The notes under the pieces are model-generated. The model made no database searches and had not been told where the DNA came from. It saw nothing but the letters and a program-made list of their open reading frames with translations. A DNA stretch of 64,000 nucleotides from Hymenobacter metallicola (GTDB lineage Bacteria > Bacteroidota > Bacteroidia > Cytophagales > Hymenobacteraceae), in assembly GCF_004745645.1 (NCBI RefSeq), contig NZ_SRMB01000003.1, positions 372,001 to 436,000 on the forward strand, written 5' to 3'. Shown here one piece after another: positions 8,596-17,529 of this stretch. A program made the position numbers and the translations under genes. The first letter of the stretch is position 1; the number at the start of each line of letters is the position of its first letter.

Positions 8596-8650
8596 CAAGC
8601 CCCCACAGCTTGCGCCCCTCGTATTATTGAGGGCAAGCTGTGGGGGCTTG
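8596..8650. terminator. Long perfect hairpin between convergent genes, no U tract
   Basis: CAAGCCCCCACAGCTTGC (8596-8613) pairs perfectly with 8633-8650, and the stem is extended inward by further G-C pairs around a loop near 8621-8628. It lies between two genes that face each other. No T run follows on either strand, so it is an atypical terminator or an RNA-stabilising hairpin. Confidence 0.65.
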
Positions 8651-8677
8651 TGCATAGCCCCGCCGGATTTTCGCAGG

Positions 8678-9541
8678 TTAGCGCAGGCGGATGGTGCGCG
8701 TAACGCCGTCTACCGTAATGCTGGCAATATTGTCGCAGGCGGCGGAACCGGATGGGTCGTAGTTCAGCAGCAGGGTTTTGCCTTTGGAATTGCTGATAGA
8801 CACGGTGCCGGCCGTAAAGTGCCGGGCGCAGCCCAGCGTGAAGTTCTTGACCAGGGGCTGCTGAATTTGAGCCGTGTAGCTTACTCCTTTGCGGTTGGTA
8901 CCGTTAGCCTGCCCGGTTACCTGGTACCTGTCGTCCTGCACCGTAGCAGTGCCAAAGCCGGCCGTACGCGTATAGGTGCGCTGCGAATTCCAGCTGTGCG
9001 TGCCCTCGGGGGTAATAATACTGGCATTCTGCACGTCGAGGGTGAAAGAGCCACTACCCAGGCTGGTAAATACGCGCTGGCCGAGGTGCTGCTTGTCGTT
9101 TACGAAATAGTTTACCAACGACACGGTGGCGGTAGCCCCGGCCTGTACCACCCCGTTCTGCCGGTATGGTCCGCCAAAAACCACCACGATTTTACCCCGC
9201 CGGGTTTTGCCGTTGGGGCACACGCAGTTGGTGGCGCCAAAGTCGATGGTCAAGGTCCGGGTTTCGGCGTTATAGGTGCGCGTGGCACAATTCCCGAACA
9301 CCCGGAGCAAATCCGCTGGTTCGCGCACAGCACCATTCGACAGCTTCTCGTTGTCGGGCGTGGCTACCTCGATTAGGTCGCCGATAGCCGCGTTTTCGTC
9401 CTCGGCGTTGCCGCTGTCCTCGGCCGATTCGAGGTTTTCCTGGGCGGCGGCCCGCTCCTGGTCTTTATTGCAGGCGCCAAGGAAAAGCAGGCCACTGGCG
9501 AAGGTCAGCAGGCCGAGGGAGCGGAGGGTAACGGCAGTCAT
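8678..9541 (-). CDS. Lipoprotein of unknown function
   Basis: The 287-residue protein begins with a signal peptide ending in the lipobox FLGAC (Cys about 23), an acidic linker (about 25-60), then a domain rich in beta-prone Thr/Val/Gly segments. Internal Cys pairs appear in NCATRTY and NCVCPNGK. Several blocks (RTLTIDFGATNC, RRGKIVVVF) recur in uncharacterised Bacteroidota lipoproteins, but I cannot name a family. The open frame extends to 9628; the ATG at 9541 directly precedes a normal signal peptide and is preferred. Likely anchored in the envelope. Confidence 0.72.
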   Translation of the reverse strand: MTAVTLRSLGLLTFASGLLFLGACNKDQERAAAQENLESAEDSGNAEDENAAIGDLIEVATPDNEKLSNGAVREPADLLRVFGNCATRTYNAETRTLTIDFGATNCVCPNGKTRRGKIVVVFGGPYRQNGVVQAGATATVSLVNYFVNDKQHLGQRVFTSLGSGSFTLDVQNASIITPEGTHSWNSQRTYTRTAGFGTATVQDDRYQVTGQANGTNRKGVSYTAQIQQPLVKNFTLGCARHFTAGTVSISNSKGKTLLLNYDPSGSAACDNIASITVDGVTRTIRLR

Positions 9542-9728
9542 GGCAAAGGGGGTTGAAGAGGTGAGATTTGTGTTGGTACTGTAGCGCTTAGAAGAGGAAG
9601 TTACCAGGAAGTTTAACCTCGTCTTCAATTATTTTTTCATACCCGGGAACTATTCCATTCTGAACCACCCGACAGCCGAGCCGTATAGATAACCGCTTTG
9701 CCTGCCTCTTCATCCGCTTCCTTTACTT

Positions 9729-10313
9729 ATGCGCTACTGCCTTCATATTCTGTCGTTGACAGCATCACTGCTGCTGGGTGCCTGCTCGCCCGATTCGGGC
9801 CAAAAGGATCCGGTTGCCGAAGCGCAATTCCAGAATGAAAAGCGCATCGGCGACCAAAACGTAACCGAAAAGCAGGAGCGCGACGCCGAGTTCATGGTTA
9901 AAGCGGCCAGCAACGGAATGCTGGAAGTAGAACTCAGCAAGCTGGCTCAGCAAAAAGCCACTCACCCCGCCATTAAGAACTTCGCTCAGCAGATGATAAC
10001 CCATCATAGCGAAGCCAATGCGGCCCTGCGCACCCTGGCCGAACAGAAAGGGTTGGTCTTGCCGCAAGGTCTGGGCCGGGACCAGCAAGAAACCTACCGC
10101 CAGCTAGCCAGCCTAGCCGGCCCCCAATTCGAAAAGCAGTATATAACTGCCATGGTCGATGCCCACAAACAGGACGTGGACGAATTTGAAGACATGAGCG
10201 AAGATGCCTACGACGGAGACATCCGGGGCCTCGCCGCCAAGTATGCCCCCATACTCGACCAGCACCTGGAAATGGCCCGCCAGGCGGAAGACCAAGTTGC
10301 TAATCTGCCTTAA
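9729..10313 (+). CDS. DUF4142 lipoprotein
   Basis: A signal peptide ends in the lipobox LLGAC (Cys19). It is followed by a mostly helical domain matching DUF4142: an AEFMVKAASNGMLEVELSKL block, NFAQQMITHHSEANAAL with its paired histidines, and a second conserved helix FEKQYITAMVDAHKQDV. The His/Glu pattern resembles the ferritin-like DUF305 and DUF4142 helical bundles; metal binding is suggested but not proven. Length is 194 residues. It is the first of three small lipoprotein genes in a row, 44 bases ahead of the next. Function unknown; such proteins are common in environmental Bacteroidota. Confidence 0.85.
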   Translation: MRYCLHILSLTASLLLGACSPDSGQKDPVAEAQFQNEKRIGDQNVTEKQERDAEFMVKAASNGMLEVELSKLAQQKATHPAIKNFAQQMITHHSEANAALRTLAEQKGLVLPQGLGRDQQETYRQLASLAGPQFEKQYITAMVDAHKQDVDEFEDMSEDAYDGDIRGLAAKYAPILDQHLEMARQAEDQVANLP

Positions 10314-10357
10314 CCACTGTTTCCGTATTTCTTTTACACCAACCTAGCCTAACACCA

Positions 10358-10591
10358 ATGAAAATCCGCCTTCTTTCTTTGCTTGCCCTCGGGGCTATGC
10401 TTTCTTTCTCTAGCTGCGGCGACGCCGAAAAGCGCGCCGACGGTACCGCCGGCGAGGCCGTAAGCGACATGGACAAAGCGGCCGACGACGGGGGCGTGCA
10501 AGCTGATGCCACGGTCATCGACAACGATGCCGGCCCAACCGTAACGGCTGACGCCGACTCTGCCGCTGGCGATACTACCGCGGCACAATAA
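10358..10591 (+). CDS. Small acidic lipoprotein
   Basis: The 77-residue product has a signal peptide with the lipobox FSSC (Cys about 20) and a remainder made almost entirely of Asp, Ala, Gly, Thr and Glu, with no predicted fold. It lies between two DUF4142 genes on the same strand, and its codon use matches theirs. No family is recognisable. It may be a spacer-like or ion-binding envelope peptide; that is inference from composition alone. Confidence 0.62.
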   Translation: MKIRLLSLLALGAMLSFSSCGDAEKRADGTAGEAVSDMDKAADDGGVQADATVIDNDAGPTVTADADSAAGDTTAAQ

Positions 10592-10730
10592 GCCCACTAA
10601 CTAATTCCTTCCGGCAAGCTCTTGTATAAGCTGTCTGCTGGCTGACCTCACTATACCCTTACCCGGTAGGGGCAGCCGATACTCAGCAGCTCGTCTCCTC
10701 TATTCTTTCTCACAACCTAAACCACCAACT

Positions 10731-11426
10731 ATGAAACGCATTAGCATGAGCTTGCTTTGCGCAAGCCTGATGACATTAGGCGCTTGCAGCAGCAACGACG
10801 GCCAGACCACTTCCTCTGATACTAATACTAACTCGGAAGTAGCCGGCGGCAACGCCGGCGACAACTACATGAACAATGCCACCAACGGCGACACGGCCTC
10901 CACTTCGATGCCCGCCGATGCCAGCGCGGCGGGTAGTGCTGCCGCTACGGGCACGGCTCCGGCCGATATGAATGCCAATTCCTCCGGCGCCACGGCCCCT
11001 CACTCCACTGACCCGGAGTTTATGATGTCGGCGGCGCATAGCGACCAGAATGAGATTCAACTCAGCAAGCTGGTGCTAGCCAAGGGCGCCACGGGCATGA
11101 CCAAACAGCACGCCGACATGATGATTAAAGACCACACCAAGTCGACGGCGGATCTGAAGGCCATTGCCCAGAAAAAGGGCGTGACGCTGCCCACCGACAT
11201 GGACGCCGAGCACAAAGCCATTGCCAAGCAGATGGAAACGCTGTCGGGCGCCGAACTGGATAAGAAGTTCATGGATCAGATGGTACTGGACCACCAGAAG
11301 ACGCTGAATACGCTGAAAGCCCACCAGACGATGACCAAGGACGCGGATCTGCAGGGCTTCATCGGCAAGGTAACGCCGGTGGTACAAGGCCACCTGGACA
11401 TGTCGAAAAAGCACAGCGACATGTAG
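10731..11426 (+). CDS. DUF4142 lipoprotein with a low-complexity linker
   Basis: The second DUF4142 protein has 231 residues. It has a lipobox TLGAC (Cys19), then about 75 residues of Asn/Thr/Ala/Ser-rich linker, then the DUF4142 bundle: FMMSAAHSDQNEIQLSKLVL, KQHADMMIKDHTKSTADLKAIA and a helix around KKFMDQMVLDHQKTLNTLKAH. The HxxDMMIxDH histidines match those of its neighbour, so the two are paralogues. The linker would carry the domain away from the membrane. Transcription ends at a strong terminator downstream. Function unknown. Confidence 0.85.
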   Translation: MKRISMSLLCASLMTLGACSSNDGQTTSSDTNTNSEVAGGNAGDNYMNNATNGDTASTSMPADASAAGSAAATGTAPADMNANSSGATAPHSTDPEFMMSAAHSDQNEIQLSKLVLAKGATGMTKQHADMMIKDHTKSTADLKAIAQKKGVTLPTDMDAEHKAIAKQMETLSGAELDKKFMDQMVLDHQKTLNTLKAHQTMTKDADLQGFIGKVTPVVQGHLDMSKKHSDM

Positions 11427-11450
11427 ATGTAATTCCTCCGGGAAAAAAGA

Positions 11451-11484
11451 AAAAGCCGCTCCGGATAGTTCGGAGCGGCTTTTT
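11451..11484. terminator. Intrinsic terminator of the DUF4142 cluster
   Basis: A perfect 13-bp stem (AAAAGCCGCTCCG/CGGAGCGGCTTTT) with a 7-base loop and T run lies 24 bases after the stop of the second DUF4142 gene. Confidence 0.88.
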
Positions 11485-11513
11485 GCATTTTATCTTTCTT
11501 CGGCGGCGGGAGG

Positions 11514-11544
11514 TTGCTGGCTTATAGGTTAGGTTCTATATTTG
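11514..11544 (+). promoter_or_regulatory. Bacteroidota-type promoter of the TMEM175-like gene
   Basis: TTG at 11514-11516 and TATATTTG at 11537-11544 are separated by 20 bases, matching the -33/-7 arrangement (TTTG, N19-21, TAnnTTTG). The ATG follows 30 bases later. Confidence 0.65.
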
Positions 11545-11574
11545 AACAGCCGGGCCACTTTCCGGTCCCTTTGT

Positions 11575-12252
11575 ATGGAGAGCAACGAAAAAGCACAGCA
11601 CCGGGAGGCTTTTCAGATTGAGCGGGTGATATTGTTCACCGACGCGGTATTTGCCATTGCCATTACCCTTTTGGTTATCGAAATCAAGGTTCCGGAGTTG
11701 CATCACCCCCGGGAAATAGACGTGCTGAACGTGCTGCTACGCCTGATTCCGAGGTTTGTGGGCTTTTTCCTGAGCTTTTTCATTATCGCCATTTACTGGC
11801 TGGCTCACCACCGCATTTTTCGCTTCGTGCAGCGCCTCGACAACAAGTTGCTCTGGCTGAACCTACTGTTCCTGCTCAGCATCATTTTAATGCCCTTCAC
11901 GACGGCCTACCAGAGCGAGTACGGCTTGCTGCGTACCCCCTGGGTTGTTTACAGCATCAACGTGAGCTTCACCGGTATCATGCAGATGTTGCTGCAACGC
12001 CACTTGAGCAATCCGGCCCTGCACCTGGTAGAACACCCCGAGCACGAGCACGCCGATTTGGACCTGTCGCGCCCCCTTATGGCCCCTATCGTATTCGGGA
12101 CTAGTATTATCCTGGCCTTTTTTCTGCCAGGTGCCGTGCTGCGGGGCATTCCGGCGGTGGCCTTTCCGCTGCTGAGCATCTGGGTTGGCCGCCGCTATAA
12201 GCGTGCGGAGGAGGCATACCGGAGTAAATACGGAACCCAGGTCCCAGTCTAG
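11575..12252 (+). CDS. TMEM175 family (DUF1211) potassium channel
   Basis: The 225-residue membrane protein starts with the diagnostic first-helix signature RVILFTDAVFAIAITLLV (about 17-34), which in this family lines a potassium-selective pore. About six TM segments follow, and a short charged tail ends the protein. Bacterial members have one six-helix unit and assemble as tetramers. The frame is open from 11542, but that falls within the promoter; the ATG at 11575 fits. It is a single-gene unit with its own promoter and terminator. Expected location is the inner membrane; ion preference is taken from the family. Confidence 0.86.
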   Translation: MESNEKAQHREAFQIERVILFTDAVFAIAITLLVIEIKVPELHHPREIDVLNVLLRLIPRFVGFFLSFFIIAIYWLAHHRIFRFVQRLDNKLLWLNLLFLLSIILMPFTTAYQSEYGLLRTPWVVYSINVSFTGIMQMLLQRHLSNPALHLVEHPEHEHADLDLSRPLMAPIVFGTSIILAFFLPGAVLRGIPAVAFPLLSIWVGRRYKRAEEAYRSKYGTQVPV

Positions 12253-12270
12253 GTAGTGGCGCTGAATTCC

Positions 12271-12314
12271 ACGCAAAAGCCCCGGCTGCCAGAAGGTAGC
12301 CGGGGCTTTTGCGT
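12271..12314. terminator. Bidirectional terminator between the channel gene and uvrA
   Basis: A perfect 17-bp stem pairs 12271-12287 with 12298-12314 around a 10-base loop, with A and T runs suited to both converging genes. Confidence 0.88.
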
Positions 12315-12327
12315 GCTGATCTGCTAT

Positions 12328-15252
12328 CTACTTCGCCTTTTCCTCGGCGTATTTGCTGACTTTCAGCTCCTCGGCCAGGAAGCGGGCCGTGTGGCCTTTC
12401 TTGACCTTGGCGACCTGCTCGGGCGTACCCTGGGCCACGATGGTGCCCCCGCCCCCGCCGCCTTCGGGCCCGAGGTCAATGATGTGGTCGGCAACCTTAA
12501 TCAGGTCCAGGTTGTGCTCGATGATAAGGACCGTGTTGCCCTTGTCGACCAGCTTCTGGAGCACGTCGGAGAGGTGGTTGATATCCTCGAAGTGCAGACC
12601 GGTGGTGGGCTCGTCGAGGATGTAGAAGGTCTTGCCGGTGTCCTTTTTGCCCAGCTCCGTCGCCAGCTTCACGCGTTGGGCCTCCCCGCCTGACAAGGTC
12701 GTGGCTTGCTGGCCCAGGGTGAGGTAACCCAGACCTACCTCGTGCAGCACCTGAATCTTGCGCAGAATCCGGGGCTGATTTTCGAAGTACTCCACCGCCT
12801 TCTCCACCGTCATGTCGAGCACGTCGGTGATGCTCTTGCCCTTGAAGCGCACTTCCAGAGTTTCGCGGTTGTAGCGGCGGCCTTTGCAGGATTCGCAGGG
12901 CACGTGCACGTCGGGCAGGAAGTTCATTTCGATGGTGCGCATGCCGGCGCCTTCGCAGGTTTCGCAACGCCCGCCTTTCACGTTGAACGAGAAGCGGCCC
13001 GGCCCGTAGCCCCGGATTTTGGCTTCCGGCAAGGAGGCAAACAGGCTGCGGATTTCGGTGAACACGCCGGTGTAGGTAGCCGGGTTGGAACGGGGCGTAC
13101 GGCCAATCGGCGACTGGTCGACTTCAATTACCTTGTCAATCAGCTCCAGGCCCTCGATGCTCTGGTAGGGCAGCGGGTCGCGCTTGGCGTTGAAGAAGTG
13201 CTGGTTCAGAATCGGGTAGAGCGTGTCGTGAATCAACGAGGACTTGCCCGAGCCCGACACGCCGGTAACGGCCACGAGTTTGCCCAGCGGAAACTTGGCC
13301 GTGACACTTTTCAGGTTGTGGCCGGTGGCACCTTTGAGCACCAGCTGGCCCCCGTCGCCCTTGCGCTTCTGGCGGCGCAGCTCAATGTGCTTCTGCCCGC
13401 TCAAATACTGCGAAGTCAGGCTGCCCGACTGAAAAATCTCCGTGGGCGAGCCGTGGGCCACGATGCTGCCGCCGTGAATACCGGCCCCGGGGCCAATATC
13501 GAGCACGTAGTCGGCATTCATAATCATGTCCTTGTCGTGCTCCACCACAATGACCGAGTTGCCGATGTCGCGCAGGTGCTGCAGGGCCTTGATGAGCCGC
13601 TCATTGTCGCGCTGGTGCAGGCCGATGCTGGGCTCGTCCATGATGTAGAGCACGCCCACAAGCTGGGTGCCAATCTGGGTGGCCAACCGAATCCGCTGCG
13701 ACTCCCCACCCGACAACGTCCGGACCGAGCGGTGCAGGTTCAGGTATTCGAGGCCCACTTCCAGCAAAAAGCCGATGCGCTTCCGGATTTCCTTGAGCAG
13801 CTCCCGGGCAATGAGGTTCTGGCGGTCCGAAATCCGGTCTTCCAGGCCTTCAAACCACTGGGCCAGCTGGGCAATATCCATCACCGACAGCTCCCCGATG
13901 TTCTTATCGGCAATCTTGAAGTGCAGAGACTCCTTCTTGAGGCGGTAGCCGCGGCACTCGGGGCACTCCTTGGCCTGGGTGTACTCCTGAATCCAGGCCC
14001 GGATGTTTTCCGAGTCAGAGTCCATTTGGCGGCGCAGAAACGGGATGATGCCTTCGAAGGGCTCCACGTAGCCAGCCTTTTTGGGGTCGGCGCCTTCTTC
14101 TTCCTCCACGCCGTAGAGCAGCTTGTCGAGCAGGTCGGCGGGCAGCTTGTCGAGGGCCGTGGAGAGGCTGGCTTTATGGCGCTTGAGAATGGTGCTCAGC
14201 TGCTGGAAAATCCAGATGTCGCGGTACTCGCCCAGGGGCGCGATGCCGCCGCGGCTGATGCTGAGCTTCTTGTCGGGCATCACGCTCTCCTCGGTAATCT
14301 CCTGCACCTCGCCCAGGCCGTTGCAGGTGGGGCAGGCGCCGTAGGGCGAGTTAAAGGAAAACGTGTTGGGCGCCGGGTCGTCGTAGGCAATACCGGTGGT
14401 GGGGTCCATCAGGAAGCGCGAGAAAAACTGCGTCTTGCCCGAGTCCGAATCCAGGACTAGCATCGTGCCCTTGCCGTGGGTCAGGGCGTTCTGCACCGAG
14501 CCCGAGAGGCGGAACCGGTCTTCCTTGGTGGCCTTGAGCCGGTCGATGACGATTTCGATGTCGTGGATTTTGTAGCGGTCCACCTGCATCTTGGGCGTAA
14601 TGTCGAGCAGCTCGCCATCGACGCGCACCTTGGTGAAGCCCAGCTTGGCAATCTGCTGGAACAGCTCCCGGTAGTGGCCTTTGCGGCCTTTCACGACGGG
14701 GGCCAGCACCACTAGCTTCTTGTCGGCGAAGTGCTTGAGGATGTAGTTGATAATCTGCTCGTCGCTCTGCCGGATCATCTTCTGGCCCGTGGCGTAGCTG
14801 AAGGCCTCGGCCGTGCGGGCGTAGAGCAGGCGCAGGAAGTCGTAAATCTCGGTAATGGTGCCGACCGTGGAGCGGGGGTTGCGCGAGGTGGTTTTCTGCT
14901 CGATGCTGATAACCGGCGATAACCCTTCGATCTTGTCCACGTCGGGGCGCTCCAGGCCGCCCATAAAGGAGCGGGCGTAGGCCGAAAACGTTTCCATGTA
15001 GCGGCGTTGACCTTCGGCATAAATCGTGTCGAAGGCCAACGAGGACTTGCCCGAGCCCGAAATACCGGTAAACACCACGAGCTGGCCCCGCGGAATCTGG
15101 ACCGACACGTTTTTCAGATTGTGCTCCCGGGCTCCGTACACCTCAATGAAAGGCGCTTCCACGTCGGCGGCGCGCTGGGGCTGGGCAGCCGGCGGGGTTG
15201 CTACAGCGGGAGTTTTAGCAGCGGTACTGGAGGCAGTCGTTTTCTTAGCCAT
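12328..15252 (-). CDS. uvrA: Excinuclease ABC subunit A
   Basis: UvrA is the damage-recognition ATPase of nucleotide excision repair, loading UvrB at lesions. The 974-residue protein has two ABC modules, each with Walker A (GISGSGKSS near 66; GVSGSGKSS in the second half) and LSGGE signatures. Its zinc-binding Cys motifs include [17 protein letters not shown], and the [20 protein letters not shown] pair. The N-terminal 30 residues are an Ala/Pro/Thr-rich lead not found in most homologues. The start at 15252 follows a TACCTTTG element; the longer frame to 15288 would cover that promoter. Single gene, cytoplasmic. Confidence 0.97.
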   Translation of the reverse strand: MAKKTTASSTAAKTPAVATPPAAQPQRAADVEAPFIEVYGAREHNLKNVSVQIPRGQLVVFTGISGSGKSSLAFDTIYAEGQRRYMETFSAYARSFMGGLERPDVDKIEGLSPVISIEQKTTSRNPRSTVGTITEIYDFLRLLYARTAEAFSYATGQKMIRQSDEQIINYILKHFADKKLVVLAPVVKGRKGHYRELFQQIAKLGFTKVRVDGELLDITPKMQVDRYKIHDIEIVIDRLKATKEDRFRLSGSVQNALTHGKGTMLVLDSDSGKTQFFSRFLMDPTTGIAYDDPAPNTFSFNSPYGACPTCNGLGEVQEITEESVMPDKKLSISRGGIAPLGEYRDIWIFQQLSTILKRHKASLSTALDKLPADLLDKLLYGVEEEEGADPKKAGYVEPFEGIIPFLRRQMDSDSENIRAWIQEYTQAKECPECRGYRLKKESLHFKIADKNIGELSVMDIAQLAQWFEGLEDRISDRQNLIARELLKEIRKRIGFLLEVGLEYLNLHRSVRTLSGGESQRIRLATQIGTQLVGVLYIMDEPSIGLHQRDNERLIKALQHLRDIGNSVIVVEHDKDMIMNADYVLDIGPGAGIHGGSIVAHGSPTEIFQSGSLTSQYLSGQKHIELRRQKRKGDGGQLVLKGATGHNLKSVTAKFPLGKLVAVTGVSGSGKSSLIHDTLYPILNQHFFNAKRDPLPYQSIEGLELIDKVIEVDQSPIGRTPRSNPATYTGVFTEIRSLFASLPEAKIRGYGPGRFSFNVKGGRCETCEGAGMRTIEMNFLPDVHVPCESCKGRRYNRETLEVRFKGKSITDVLDMTVEKAVEYFENQPRILRKIQVLHEVGLGYLTLGQQATTLSGGEAQRVKLATELGKKDTGKTFYILDEPTTGLHFEDINHLSDVLQKLVDKGNTVLIIEHNLDLIKVADHIIDLGPEGGGGGGTIVAQGTPEQVAKVKKGHTARFLAEELKVSKYAEEKAK

Positions 15253-15275
15253 GCAAAGCAAGTCGAATAAGTCCG

Positions 15276-15283
15276 CAAAGGTA
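15276..15283 (-). promoter_or_regulatory. -7 element of the uvrA promoter
   Basis: On the minus strand the sequence reads TACCTTTG, a match to TAnnTTTG, 23 bases before the uvrA ATG. No clear -33 element. Confidence 0.5.
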
Positions 15284-15535
15284 CGCAAAACGCGGCCCTT
15301 TGGCTACCCCGAATAGCTTATTTGCCAGTGGTTTTAGCGCCTGGCACCGCGGGAAGCCACCGGTGCCGGGGCACCGAGCAGAGGAGGTACAACAGCGCAG
15401 CCCCCCGGATTGTGCCGCCCGAAATAAATTAATCCTTGGGCTCTACGGGCCGGGCGGCAAGCCGAACCGTAGCGGGTTGGCGCCGTATTTGCCAGAGCTC
15501 TGCTTTCCTTTCCGTTCACCTCACCCCACCGAACC

Positions 15536-15997
15536 ATGAAACTGCTCAAAATTGCCGCCGCGGGCCTTTTTGCCCTCTCCCTGCACACCACTACAGCCCA
15601 GGCCCAGGTCAACATCAATATTACGCCCCCTTCCTGGGGTCCGGCCGTGGGGCCCAATACCCAGTACTACTACATTCCCGAAGTGGATGGCTACTACGAC
15701 GTGCGCGACCGGCAATATGTGCTGTTGCGTGAGGGCCGCTGGAGCCGCCTGGCCAACTCTGGCCGCGACCCGCGCACCTTTCACCCCGTGGTAGTCGACT
15801 ACGTGGGTGCCCAGCCTTGGGTGCGCATCGAAGAATACCGCACCAAGTACAAAGGTCACCCCCACGGCATGCCGCCCGGCCAAGCCAAGAAAATGCGCGG
15901 CAACCAGACCGTCATTATCAACGGCGCCGGCTACCAGGGCAATGGTAAGGGTCACGGCAACGGAAAAGGCCACGGCAATGGTAAGGGCAAGCATTAA
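15536..15997 (+). CDS. Small periplasmic protein with a GNGKGH repeat tail
   Basis: The 153-residue product has a cleavable signal peptide ending at about AQA (residue 23). The central region carries Tyr-rich segments (TQYYYIPEVDGYYDV, a DRQYVLLREGRW block), and the tail repeats Gly-Asn-Gly-Lys-Gly-His three times. The central block resembles uncharacterised secreted proteins of Bacteroidota; no function is known. The His/Gly/Lys tail could bind metal or polyanions, by inference only. It is a single-gene unit between uvrA (divergent) and a terminator. Confidence 0.72.
   Translation: MKLLKIAAAGLFALSLHTTTAQAQVNINITPPSWGPAVGPNTQYYYIPEVDGYYDVRDRQYVLLREGRWSRLANSGRDPRTFHPVVVDYVGAQPWVRIEEYRTKYKGHPHGMPPGQAKKMRGNQTVIINGAGYQGNGKGHGNGKGHGNGKGKH
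15938..15991 (+). repeat. 18-bp tandem repeat, three copies, in-frame
   Basis: Three adjacent 18-base units (15938-15955, 15956-15973, 15974-15991) encode GNGKGH, GNGKGH and GNGKGK. Third-position differences show that the protein repeat is retained despite base changes. Confidence 0.85.
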
Positions 15998-16016
15998 GCG
16001 CCCTGCTGCTGACGCT

Positions 16017-16050
16017 GAAAAAGGCTCTTCCCCGCGGAGGAGCCTTTTTC
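16017..16050 (+). terminator. Intrinsic terminator
   Basis: An 11-bp stem (GAAAAAGGCTC/GAGCCTTTTTC) around a GC-rich loop lies 20 bases after the stop of the repeat-tail protein gene. Confidence 0.82.
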
Positions 16051-16113
16051 GTTGAATCTGCCCGGACTCCCGTAACATTGCCGGCCGTACTTTCCTTGCC
16101 TTCTGCCCGCCGT

Positions 16114-17163
16114 ATGCCGCCCGCTCTTTCCCGTCAGTCCCTCCTGCTCGTGTATCTGCTGGCTTTGGCCTTGCTCTGGGGCAATGCGTATCTGCTGCTG
16201 GTCAACCACCCGGCGGCCTACACCCTCGATGAGCAAAGCTACCTGCACATGGCCCAGGGCAACTTCCAGGTGCCCCTGACCCACCGCTACCGGGTGGTGG
16301 TGCCCTTGCTGGCCAGCAGCCTGGCCCACGGCGCCCAGGGGTTGGCCCACCTGATTTCCCCCGCCGACAAGCCCCCGTTTGGCTTCAGCTTTTTTCTGGT
16401 GAACACCCTGCTGCTGGCCGGGGCCGGCCTGCTGGCTTTTCGGAGCGCGGTAGCGGCCGGGGCAGCCACCGGGCCGGCGCTGCTGGGCATGGCCGCCCTG
16501 CTGACCTGTGGGGCCGCTACCTACGTAACGGGCCTGCTGCTGGTAGATAGTGCCCTGGTGCTGGTGGTGGCGCTGCTGTACTACGCCCTGCACGCCCGCG
16601 CGGCACCGGCCCTGCTCACGGCCCTGGTCCTGGGGCCGGTACTGAAAGAATCCTTTCTGCTGTTTTTGCCGCTGGTGCTGCTCTACGGCGGCTTTGTGCG
16701 GTGGTGGCCCCGGCTGCTGGCCCTGGCCGGCGGGCTGCTGCTCGTAGCAGCCGTGCATTGGGCCGTCGATACGCTGGTAGCCCCGGCCTCGTCCACCGAC
16801 AGCCTGCGCAATGCCCTGGCCCACAGCCGCAGCCTCGTCAGCAACCTGGGCTGGCTGTTCTCGCCCCGCGGCCTGGTGATTTGTGCCGGGGTGTATGGCC
16901 TGTTCAACGTGGTGGTGCTGGCCGGCTGCTGGGGCGGCCGGGCGACTATTCGGCAGTGGCTGCAGCCCCTGCGGCCCGGCCCTACCCTGCTGCTGCTGCT
17001 GGCCGTGCTGGCTCACATGCTGCTCTCAGGCGAAATGAGCCGGATGCTACTATTGGCCGGGCCCGCCGTGGCCGTCGCCGTGGCTCTTATTTTGGACCGC
17101 CACCCGCTGTTTGCCCCGCTGCGGCAGCTGGTAAGCTCGGCTGCCCAGCCCGAAACAGAATAG
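16114..17163 (+). CDS. Polytopic membrane protein, possibly GT-C-like
   Basis: The 349-residue product has about nine TM segments rich in Leu and Ala. The first periplasmic loop holds acidic residues (TLDEQSYLHMAQG) and the basic HRYRVVVP, in the place where GT-C glycosyltransferases carry their catalytic acid. Overall sequence is too Leu/Ala-rich to assign a family securely, so glycosyltransferase is only a suggestion. The frame is open from a TTG at 16078; the ATG at 16114 leads directly into TM1. The Rof-like gene follows 58 bases later on the same strand. Confidence 0.7.
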   Translation: MPPALSRQSLLLVYLLALALLWGNAYLLLVNHPAAYTLDEQSYLHMAQGNFQVPLTHRYRVVVPLLASSLAHGAQGLAHLISPADKPPFGFSFFLVNTLLLAGAGLLAFRSAVAAGAATGPALLGMAALLTCGAATYVTGLLLVDSALVLVVALLYYALHARAAPALLTALVLGPVLKESFLLFLPLVLLYGGFVRWWPRLLALAGGLLLVAAVHWAVDTLVAPASSTDSLRNALAHSRSLVSNLGWLFSPRGLVICAGVYGLFNVVVLAGCWGGRATIRQWLQPLRPGPTLLLLLAVLAHMLLSGEMSRMLLLAGPAVAVAVALILDRHPLFAPLRQLVSSAAQPETE

Positions 17164-17221
17164 TCCGGAACGGGTTGAAATGCGTACATACTAGCCCATC
17201 TATCCTACTCTCCGACCAATC

Positions 17222-17473
17222 ATGGCTACCAACGACTATCAACCCATCAGCTGCAGCTTCTACGACGAGCTGGAAGCCCGGGCCACCAACCGGCAGGTGT
17301 GCACCCTGCTCTACCGCACCGAGCCCGACACGCCGCCGAGTACCTACACCGGTATCATCACCGATCTGTTTATCCAAGACAAAGTAGAGTACCTGCGCCT
17401 GGAAGACGGCTTCGAGCTGCGCCTCGATGCGCTGGTAGCCGTGGATGACAAGGAGCTGCGGAATTACTGCTGA
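17222..17473 (+). CDS. Rho-binding antiterminator, Rof-like
   Basis: The 83-residue protein aligns over its whole length with the Rof (YaeO) family. The N-terminus YQPISCSFYDELE corresponds to the YQPINCxxYDxLE of the Escherichia coli protein, and the VEYLRLEDGFELRLDALVAV strands correspond to the end of its Sm-like barrel. Rof binds the Rho hexamer and blocks its loading on RNA, so this protein may reduce Rho-dependent termination. Several Bacteroidota proteins of this fold are known only by annotation. It lies between the membrane-protein gene and a low-GC gene. Cytoplasmic. Confidence 0.8.
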   Translation: MATNDYQPISCSFYDELEARATNRQVCTLLYRTEPDTPPSTYTGIITDLFIQDKVEYLRLEDGFELRLDALVAVDDKELRNYC

Positions 17474-17529
17474 GTTGAGCCGTTGTTCGGTACCTTGCTC
17501 AGGCTTCTTTGCAGGTAATCCGGGTACAC

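Noticed and set aside
12706-14460. 584-codon open frame opposite uvrA
   Set aside because: It is entirely antisense to uvrA, whose motifs are intact. High GC in third positions keeps antisense frames open in this genome. Its translation shows repetitive His/Val/Gly/Gln composition and no domain.
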